A stretch of 64,000 bases of DNA, from positions 134,387 to 198,386 of the forward strand of contig NZ_KB233222.1 of assembly GCF_000314855.2 (NCBI RefSeq), written 5' to 3'. The stretch's first letter is position 1. Each line of letters starts with the position of its first letter. The DNA comes from Providencia burhodogranariea DSM 19968. Its GTDB lineage: Bacteria; Pseudomonadota; Gammaproteobacteria; Enterobacterales; Enterobacteriaceae. Made by a program: the position numbers and the translations under genes. Below are positions 58,636-64,000 of this stretch, in pieces. Under the pieces are notes generated by a model, which was given only the letters and a program-made list of their open reading frames with translations, did not search any database and had not been told where the DNA came from.

Positions 58636-59886
58636 TTATTTCTTTTTAGATAAGGACGGTGGTTTCATCATTAGCGTGAATATGAGAATGACAATAACTG
58701 GCGCGGCAATAATTAAAAATGCTGGCGTGAAGCTGTGTGTGTAATCTTTAACTGCTCCTGCGATAAATGGAGCTAAACATGCAATGGTTGATATCAGGTT
58801 AACCACAGAAAACAGTTCTAAGTAAGGACCACGGCCAAAATAGTTAGAGAGCAAAACGCTAGAAGCCAAGAAGGTCATACCGTAGCCAATACCGACACAG
58901 AGCACAAATAAAATTAACCATAACCAAGAGGTAGCGATACTGAGAAAAACAACCCCCAGAACCATAATAATAAGGCTACCAATTAAGAGTTTTTTCGGTT
59001 CTAGCCACTCGCCGGCAGCACCACCGATAAATCTCGAAAATGCATTCACAAAAGCCATGGTGCTAAGCAATGAAACGGCAACTGTCATACTAAATCCACG
59101 ATCTTCAATATGAGCAACTGCAAAACTGTTGACTGTGATCCCGCACCATAAAAATGAAGTATAAGTCGCGGCAATTAAATAAAACTGCCAAGTGCGCAGT
59201 GCACGATGCACCGTCCAAACCTCTTTAGTTCGATAAATCGGTTGGCTTGCCTCACTGACCTGCTTTTGCATCACACTTTTGGCGTGAGCTTGCTCTCGCT
59301 TGCCTTCGCGCAACATGACGATAGTGATTAATGTGATGACGCTGAGGTAAATGGCACATAGTGCCCAGTGCATACGCCATGAACCTAAATGGTTCGATGC
59401 GAAGAAATAAATCCAAGGACCTGCAACCCCACCTAAGCCACCTATCGTAAAATAGAGGCCAAAAGCCAGTGATTGTTTCTCAAATAAGCGTGAAAGAACA
59501 TAAGTGCCGGGGACGGTGGCGAGTAGGGTAAAACCGATACCAATTAATGCAGTCCCTAGAAAATAACGTCCAATAGTTTCCGTTGAGTACAGACTATAAA
59601 AGCCCGCAACAAAAACTAATGTCCCTAATAACAGTGTGAGACGAACTCCGACTTTACGAATTAATAATGATGGTAGAAAACTGGCAAGCCCACAAGTTAA
59701 GCCAAGTAATGTGAAACCAAAGCCTGCTTCAGTCCAACTCCATTGTAGCTCGCCAATCATACCCGGGAGCACAACACCCAGTGAGGTAAAAGTGGTCGCG
59801 GTTGCTAAAAAATAAACTAACCCCAAAAGAATGAGGATACTCCACTGATACAGTGGGCTAAACGATGGGGAATCTGTTGCTGCCAT
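58636..59886 (-). CDS. MFS transporter (monocarboxylate/organic-anion type)
   Basis: The 416-residue protein has 12 predicted membrane segments and a central cytoplasmic loop (about 195-225). Its first helix pair resembles the OFA/monocarboxylate porter group (TTFTSLGVVLPGMIGELQWSWTEAGFGFTLLGL). MFS sequence cues include SLLIRKVGVR between helices 2 and 3. Substrate cannot be deduced. It stands alone, converging on the phytase-like gene; nothing nearby suggests a pathway. Confidence 0.85.
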   Translation of the reverse strand: MAATDSPSFSPLYQWSILILLGLVYFLATATTFTSLGVVLPGMIGELQWSWTEAGFGFTLLGLTCGLASFLPSLLIRKVGVRLTLLLGTLVFVAGFYSLYSTETIGRYFLGTALIGIGFTLLATVPGTYVLSRLFEKQSLAFGLYFTIGGLGGVAGPWIYFFASNHLGSWRMHWALCAIYLSVITLITIVMLREGKREQAHAKSVMQKQVSEASQPIYRTKEVWTVHRALRTWQFYLIAATYTSFLWCGITVNSFAVAHIEDRGFSMTVAVSLLSTMAFVNAFSRFIGGAAGEWLEPKKLLIGSLIIMVLGVVFLSIATSWLWLILFVLCVGIGYGMTFLASSVLLSNYFGRGPYLELFSVVNLISTIACLAPFIAGAVKDYTHSFTPAFLIIAAPVIVILIFTLMMKPPSLSKKK

Positions 59887-59949
59887 GTCAACTCCGGTAA
59901 TGCTGCCTATTTTTCAACTCAATTAAGTATTACTAAGGCAACGGTATAA

Positions 59950-60060
59950 TACCTATCATAACTCAAGTTGCCGTTGGCAATACGTAAGCAAAGGCGACAG
60001 CTCAATCTCAGTATTTATTACGACCGTAGAGCTTTATTTATCGGAATAGTTTAGGAGATG
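59950..60060 (+). repeat. Diverged copy of the interspersed repeat
   Basis: The left arm is CTATCATAACTCAAGTTGCC and CGTTGGC. The right arm is TCGGAATAGTTTAGGAGATG. The central GAGTCACATA hairpin is missing or highly altered. A further right arm (TTGCCGACAATTCGCTTGAA then TTATTT) is at about 60294-60322. Confidence 0.45.
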
Positions 60061-60156
60061 CTGATTTTTACCTCACTAAGCGGTTTAAATAACACCAATG
60101 TAGTCATGTCGCGTCCTTAGCGCCTAAAAAAACATCAATACAAGGATAAACCGTAA

Positions 60157-60267
60157 ATGAAAAGCGCCCTTTGGGTTCGATTAAACGTGATTTTTTGCTG
60201 CTTTGAGCAGCTTTTGCCTTGCTTCTTTTTGTCTTCACTAAAGATGTTTAATTCGAATAAAAATTGA
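60157..60267 (+). CDS. Candidate 36-residue hydrophobic peptide
   Basis: An AAGGA (60142-60146) about 10 bases upstream leads to an ATG and a 36-residue frame starting MKSALWVRLNVIFCCFEQLL, hydrophobic and Cys/Phe-rich, with a basic, Asn-rich end. The frame lies inside a strongly dyadic segment. TTCGATTAAAC (60176-60186) pairs with GTTTAATTCGAA (60246-60257), and GCTGC-TTTGA-GCAGC (60197-60211) forms an inner hairpin. The stop codon falls in an 18-bp palindrome. It may be a small membrane peptide, or the frame may be chance within a structured repeat. I recognise no family. Confidence 0.25.
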   Translation: MKSALWVRLNVIFCCFEQLLPCFFLSSLKMFNSNKN

Positions 60268-60281
60268 CCTTTAAAGGTCAA
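60264..60281. repeat. 18-bp perfect palindrome
   Basis: TTGACCTTTAAAGGTCAA is its own reverse complement over all 18 bases. It follows the small candidate ORF and precedes a right arm of the interspersed repeat. Confidence 0.8.
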
Positions 60282-60338
60282 CAGCCCCTAGCTTGTTGCC
60301 GACAATTCGCTTGAATTATTTTTGGGTATAAATAGCAA

Positions 60339-60367
60339 AATGCCCGAACATTTGATTTTCGGGCATT
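60339..60367 (-). terminator. Rho-independent terminator of purEK
   Basis: AATGCCCGAA (60339-60348) and TTCGGGCATT (60358-60367) form a perfect 10-bp stem 21 bases after the purK stop. The minus strand continues TTTTGCTATTT. Confidence 0.85.
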
Positions 60368-60388
60368 GTATGGTGCCATTTTCCATGT

Positions 60389-61471
60389 TTATTGAGAGAA
60401 GTACCAGTCTAATTTTTCGTTTGCCCAAACAATGCTGCTTTTATATTCAGATGGCAACATATTAACCAGAGCATTTAACGTAGAGGAAAGCGTGCTTATA
60501 TTGCTGTGAGTTAAATTTAAATGGCCAACTTTACGAGCCGGACGGACTTCTTTTTCATACCAATGCAGATGAACTAGCGGCAAGCTAAGCCAGTCTTGAT
60601 TGACGGCTGTACCAATCAAATTCACCATAACCGATGGGCTAAAGACTTCTGGTGAAGGCATTGGTAAATCTAAGATTGCTCGCAGATGTAGCTCAAATTG
60701 GCTAATAGAAGCGCCATTTTGCGTCCAGTGACCACTATTGTGCACGCGAGGTGCTAATTCATTGATCAGCAATTTATCGCCAACAACAAAACATTCCATT
60801 GCCATTACGCCGATATAATCCAGCTCATTCATCACTGCGCTTAACATCGCTTGTGCTTTCAGCTGTTGCGGGTTACTCGCTTTTGGGAATGCGATACTCG
60901 TGCGTAATATCCCTTCTTGATGCAAGTTGTGGGTGATTGGATAAAACACACAATCTCCAGCTCGATTACGCGCACCAATCACCGAGATTTCTGCGTCGAA
61001 AGGTATCCCTTGCTCAACAATGCATTCACCATAAATTTCATCAGGGAGATTAACTTCATCACCCGGGCGAACGCGCCACTGGCCTCGACCGTCATAACCA
61101 CCTGTCCGGCGTTTAACAATCAAAAAATCACCAAGTGTCGCGAATAGTTGCGGCCATTGATCTGCTGAATCAAGGTTAGCCCAAGGTGCTGTAGCTAGAC
61201 CCAATGAATCAAATAGACTTTTCTGTGGGAATCTATCTGCCAAACGTGGAAAAATATCACGATTAATAAAGGCATTATGCCGCGCTAACTCTTTGGTGAG
61301 AGGTGTTTCAGGCCAACGTTCAATTTCAGCCGTAATCACACTTTGCTGATAAGGAACAGCCTCTGGCTCAGCGTCTAAGCCAACAGGAAAAACAGCGATA
61401 CCGAGAGGCTCACCAGCTTGGCGCAACATGCGGCCTAATTGACCATTACCAAGGACGCAAACAGGTTTCAT
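60389..61471 (-). CDS. purK: N5-carboxyaminoimidazole ribonucleotide synthase PurK
   Basis: PurK makes N5-CAIR from AIR, bicarbonate and ATP in de novo purine synthesis. The 360-residue ATP-grasp protein has the N-terminal [20 protein letters not shown] segment, the ATP-binding [17 protein letters not shown] and the [13 protein letters not shown] and [14 protein letters not shown] segments. Its ATG overlaps the purE stop in ATGA, and GGAGG precedes it. A terminator follows. Confidence 0.97.
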   Translation of the reverse strand: MKPVCVLGNGQLGRMLRQAGEPLGIAVFPVGLDAEPEAVPYQQSVITAEIERWPETPLTKELARHNAFINRDIFPRLADRFPQKSLFDSLGLATAPWANLDSADQWPQLFATLGDFLIVKRRTGGYDGRGQWRVRPGDEVNLPDEIYGECIVEQGIPFDAEISVIGARNRAGDCVFYPITHNLHQEGILRTSIAFPKASNPQQLKAQAMLSAVMNELDYIGVMAMECFVVGDKLLINELAPRVHNSGHWTQNGASISQFELHLRAILDLPMPSPEVFSPSVMVNLIGTAVNQDWLSLPLVHLHWYEKEVRPARKVGHLNLTHSNISTLSSTLNALVNMLPSEYKSSIVWANEKLDWYFSQ

Positions 61472-61986
61472 TGTGCCTCCCGAGGATCTGGGTTATTGAG
61501 CACATCGTTGGTTTGGTTTTCACGCCAAGTGGATAAGCGGATAAATAGGACATCATCGGTATTTGCTAATATTTGTGCGGCTAATAATGCTGCATTTGCT
61601 GCACCAGCTTTACCAATCGCTAATGTGCCAACAGGGATACCTTTAGGCATTTGTACAATAGAATATAGGCTATCAATACCACTTAATGCGGCACTTTGGA
61701 CCGGTACACCCAATACGGGAACTAAGGTTTTTGCCGCTATCATGCCGGGTAAATGCGCAGCGCCACCGGCACCAGCAATAATCACATCAAAGCCATTTCC
61801 TTTAGCTTGTTCAGCAAAGGAGAACAATTTGTCAGGTGTACGGTGTGCTGAGACAATTTCAACATGAAAAGGCAATTGCAGTTCGGTTAAAACATCGGCT
61901 GCATGTTGCATGGTCGTCCAGTCACTTTTAGAACCCATAACAATGGCAATTTTTGCCGTAGATTGACAAGGTACTTGGGCTGTCAT
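61468..61986 (-). CDS. purE: N5-CAIR mutase PurE (class I)
   Basis: PurE converts N5-CAIR to CAIR, the step after PurK. The 172-residue protein has [11 protein letters not shown] near the start, SAHRTPD with the catalytic His, and [19 protein letters not shown]. The start gives the usual enterobacterial length. purE and purK overlap by four bases, so they form one operon. A PurR-type box is located about 84 bases upstream. Confidence 0.97.
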   Translation of the reverse strand: MTAQVPCQSTAKIAIVMGSKSDWTTMQHAADVLTELQLPFHVEIVSAHRTPDKLFSFAEQAKGNGFDVIIAGAGGAAHLPGMIAAKTLVPVLGVPVQSAALSGIDSLYSIVQMPKGIPVGTLAIGKAGAANAALLAAQILANTDDVLFIRLSTWRENQTNDVLNNPDPREAQ

Positions 61987-62069
61987 TTGATGTGATCCCT
62001 GTGGTTAATAAATCTTCACCGTGAGGTGGGAAAAATAAATCGCGATGATCATATCATGGTAACTGCGTA

Positions 62070-62085
62070 AGGAAAACGTTTGCGT
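62070..62085. promoter_or_regulatory. PurR operator upstream of purEK
   Basis: AGGAAAACGTTTGCGT matches 14 of 16 positions of the PurR consensus ACGCAAACGTTTGCGT and lies upstream of purE. purEK is a known PurR target in E. coli. Confidence 0.85.
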
Positions 62086-62136
62086 GATTAAAAAACAAGC
62101 AATCAAACGTCAATTGAATAAATTGAATTAATGATG

Positions 62137-62859
62137 TTAGAACGGGAAGAAAATCAACTCAATGCCTTGCTCATTAATCACAAATGCAGAACCTTCATGA
62201 TGCCATGCGCCCAGTACACCACGATAGCAGAGCTTATTATTAATTAAAACTTCATGAATAGCAGGGCGGTGAGTATGCCCATGGATCATCCAATCAGCTT
62301 GATAATGCGTTAAAGCATTAACAACGGCTTGTGGGTTTACATCCATAATTGACTCGGTTTTCATACTGCTGGCATACTGACTATTTTTACGCATTTTTTG
62401 AGCGATACGGCGGCGAATAAATAGCGGTAAGCTCAGAAACAGACATTGGATCCAAGGAGTGTGGACTTTTTTGCGGTAGTTTTGATAGGCAATATCATCG
62501 ATGCAAAGTGTATCACCATGTAAAATGAGAACACGTTTGCCATAAAGCTCAAGCAATGTTTCTTGCACTAAAATAGTCATGCCACATTGTTTGGCATAAC
62601 GTTTACCGATTAAGAAGTCCCGATTACCGTGAATAAAGTAGCAAGGGATGCCTTTATCAGTCAGCATTTTTAAAGCACCAGAAACTTGCTGGTGAAGTTC
62701 AGTTTGATCATCATCGCCAATCCAGTAATTGAAAAAATCACCAAGGATATACAGGCTATCGGCATGAATGGCTTGTTGATGGATAAAATGCATAAAACCG
62801 GCGGTGATCGCCGGTTCATCTTCACTCAAATGCAAATCTGCAATGATGTAAGTGGACAT
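62137..62859 (-). CDS. lpxH: UDP-2,3-diacylglucosamine pyrophosphatase LpxH
   Basis: LpxH cleaves UDP-2,3-diacylglucosamine to lipid X in lipid A synthesis. The 240-residue calcineurin-fold protein has the metal motifs [36 protein letters not shown] and HGHTHRP. It starts 11 bases after ppiB on the same strand, as in E. coli (ppiB-lpxH-purE-purK). Confidence 0.97.
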   Translation of the reverse strand: MSTYIIADLHLSEDEPAITAGFMHFIHQQAIHADSLYILGDFFNYWIGDDDQTELHQQVSGALKMLTDKGIPCYFIHGNRDFLIGKRYAKQCGMTILVQETLLELYGKRVLILHGDTLCIDDIAYQNYRKKVHTPWIQCLFLSLPLFIRRRIAQKMRKNSQYASSMKTESIMDVNPQAVVNALTHYQADWMIHGHTHRPAIHEVLINNKLCYRGVLGAWHHEGSAFVINEQGIELIFFPF

Positions 62860-62870
62860 ATCGCGTCAGA

Positions 62871-63365
62871 TTACTCGCTTATTGTCACTTTTTCGATCAG
62901 AACATCTTCGCGTGGCACGTCTTGATGATGGCCACTGTTACCCGTTGATACACCTTTGATTTTTTCAACAACGTCCATACCTTCAACTACTTCTGCGAAC
63001 ACGCAGTAACCCCAACCATCCGGGCGCTCTGAACGGAAGTTAAGGAAGTCGTTATCAACAACGTTAATGAAAAATTGTGCAGTTGCTGAATGTGGGTCGT
63101 TAGTACGAGCCATTGCCAGCGTTCCACGCGTATTTTTTAAGCCATTGTTAGCTTCGTTTTTGATTTGTGCTTTCGTATCTTTTTGTTTCATGCCTGGCTC
63201 GAAACCGCCACCTTGGATCATGAAACCGTTAATAACACGGTGGAAAATGGTATTATCGTAAAAACCTTCACGGCAATAATTTAAAAAGTTTTCGACAGTA
63301 ACTGGGGCTTTATCGTCGAAAGTTTTAATAACAATGTCACCGTGATTGGTATGAAAAGTCACCAT
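62871..63365 (-). CDS. ppiB: Cytoplasmic peptidyl-prolyl isomerase PpiB (cyclophilin)
   Basis: PpiB catalyses cis-trans isomerisation of prolyl bonds. The 164-residue protein has the cyclophilin active-site segments [34 protein letters not shown] and [18 protein letters not shown]. It lacks a signal peptide, which separates it from PpiA. It heads the ppiB-lpxH pair and is divergent from cysS. Confidence 0.97.
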   Translation of the reverse strand: MVTFHTNHGDIVIKTFDDKAPVTVENFLNYCREGFYDNTIFHRVINGFMIQGGGFEPGMKQKDTKAQIKNEANNGLKNTRGTLAMARTNDPHSATAQFFINVVDNDFLNFRSERPDGWGYCVFAEVVEGMDVVEKIKGVSTGNSGHHQDVPREDVLIEKVTISE

Positions 63366-63880
63366 AATAGCTATCCTGAATAATTGTATTTTGTACGCCT
63401 TCTTATGAAGACGTTGTTGTCAGAAAGTTTATACCACAGATAAAACCTGACTTGAAGTCACAGTAAGGTTTTGAAATGCTGGGTACCATAACAATAGAGT
63501 GACAAAGATAGCGGCTATACCTTGCATTATTGTGGTTATCGGGTTTCAATATCACTCTCCGCAATACTTCAAATGCTATTGGCTGCACGCGTAGGTGAAG
63601 CCTGTAATCTGAATAATGCATCGACGTAATTTGTTTCGATGCCACTGGAAGTATTAAGGAAAAATGATTGATTTGATATTAAGAGTGAAGCATCAATACA
63701 ATAAAAGTTATTTGATTTTTCACTTTCACAGATAGATATACCTAAATAATGCGAGTTGCATCTCGGCAACAAATAAGGCTACCCAATGAGCCTATGGCTC
63801 GGGCAGCTAAGTGCTGCCAACAATGAGACAATTCAAATTGTTAGAAGTATAAACACGCACACATAAACGGAATAATCCAG
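63366..63880. other. Repeat-containing gap between ppiB and cysS
   Basis: No gene is supported. A left-arm fragment (CGCAATACTTCAAATGCTAT then TGGCTGCACGCG, about 63561-63592) and an inverted, diverged repeat copy (63740-63826) lie here. Promoters for both ppiB and cysS must be included; none is clear. Confidence 0.5.
63740..63826 (-). repeat. Inverted, diverged copy of the interspersed repeat
   Basis: Read on the minus strand, the segment carries TTGTTGGCAGCACTTAGCTG, a central hairpin GAGCC-ATAG-GGCTC in place of GAGTCACATA, and the right arm TTGCCGAGATGCAACTCGCA followed by TTATTTAGG. It is just upstream of cysS. Confidence 0.6.
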
Positions 63881-64000
63881 ATGCTACAGATTTTTAATAC
63901 ACTGAGTCGTCAAAAAGAAGAGTTTAAACCAATTCATCCAGGGAAAATTGGGATGTACGTGTGTGGTATCACCATTTACGATCTGTGCCATATCGGTCAC
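63881..64000 (+). CDS. cysS: Cysteinyl-tRNA synthetase, N-terminal end (3' partial)
   Basis: CysS charges tRNA-Cys. Only 40 residues fall in the window: [20 protein letters not shown] then [16 protein letters not shown]. These include the zinc-ligand Cys28 and the class I HIGH signature (here HIGH at the last residues). The match to E. coli CysS is near complete. Divergence from ppiB is as in E. coli. The rest of the gene is outside the window. Confidence 0.97.
   Translation, partial: MLQIFNTLSRQKEEFKPIHPGKIGMYVCGITIYDLCHIGH

Larger units (their letters stand above)
59887..60388. other. Repeat-rich gap between the MFS gene and purK
   Basis: This gap holds a diverged repeat copy (59950-60060), a candidate small ORF with dyads (60157-60267), an 18-bp palindrome (60264-60281), another right arm of the repeat family (about 60285-60322) and the purK terminator (60339-60367). 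Confidence 0.55.

Overview
The window reads as a Morganellaceae chromosome, most likely Providencia. It is AT-rich, its gene order is enterobacterial, and its products match Escherichia coli proteins closely over full length (YchN, Gsk, UshA, YbaL, CueR), but the synteny is rearranged and intergenic gaps carry many copies of an imperfect hairpin repeat. The genus is an inference from overall character; no marker gene fixes it. The window opens in the 3' end of a dGTPase gene and closes 40 codons into cysS.

Layout. (1) 1-8.9 kb: end of dgt, a repeat-rich gap, then rlmD, relA, mazG, pyrG and eno (23S rRNA methylation, stringent response, NTP clean-up, CTP synthesis, glycolysis). (2) 8.9-14.4 kb: an accessory block with a DASS-type anion transporter, a solitary two-partner-secretion (TPS) domain protein, an AhpD-like protein and a divergent MocR-family regulator. 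It sits where gene order jumps from the E. coli relA-eno neighbourhood to the acrAB neighbourhood. (3) 14.4-32.1 kb: acrB-acrA with divergent acrR, ychN, mscK, rsmS and priC, apt, dnaX (with an intact programmed frameshift signal), ybaB-recR, htpG (with a heat-shock promoter), adk and hemH. (4) 32.2-36.1 kb: a lone wzz-like gene between hemH and gsk, gsk, and an AT-rich stretch holding a broken small gene. (5) 36.1-55.4 kb: ybaL, fsr, ushA, ybaK, ybaP, a PACE efflux gene with a divergent LysR regulator, copA/cueR, ybbJ-qmcA, cnoX, ybbO, tesA and ybbA-ybbP. (6) 55.4-59.9 kb: a second accessory block with remnants of a luciferase-like monooxygenase and of a methyltransferase, an intact riboflavin-synthase-like paralogue, an exported phytase-like protein and an MFS transporter. 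(7) 59.9-64 kb: a repeat-rich gap, then the ppiB-lpxH-purE-purK group facing cysS.

Functional themes. Housekeeping genes dominate. AcrAB, Fsr, the PACE protein and the MFS protein are export or uptake systems, and CopA/CueR handle copper. Apt, Gsk, PurE, PurK, PyrG, Adk and UshA form a scattered nucleotide-metabolism set. The least explained parts are the riboflavin-synthase-like gene lying among decayed flavin and methyltransferase genes, the orphan TPS protein, the orphan wzz at the hemH-gsk locus, the interspersed repeat family, and a small ORF with palindromes between the MFS gene and purK. No tRNA, rRNA, intact insertion sequence or CRISPR array was seen. Function calls rest on recognition of family motifs by eye, not on database searches.
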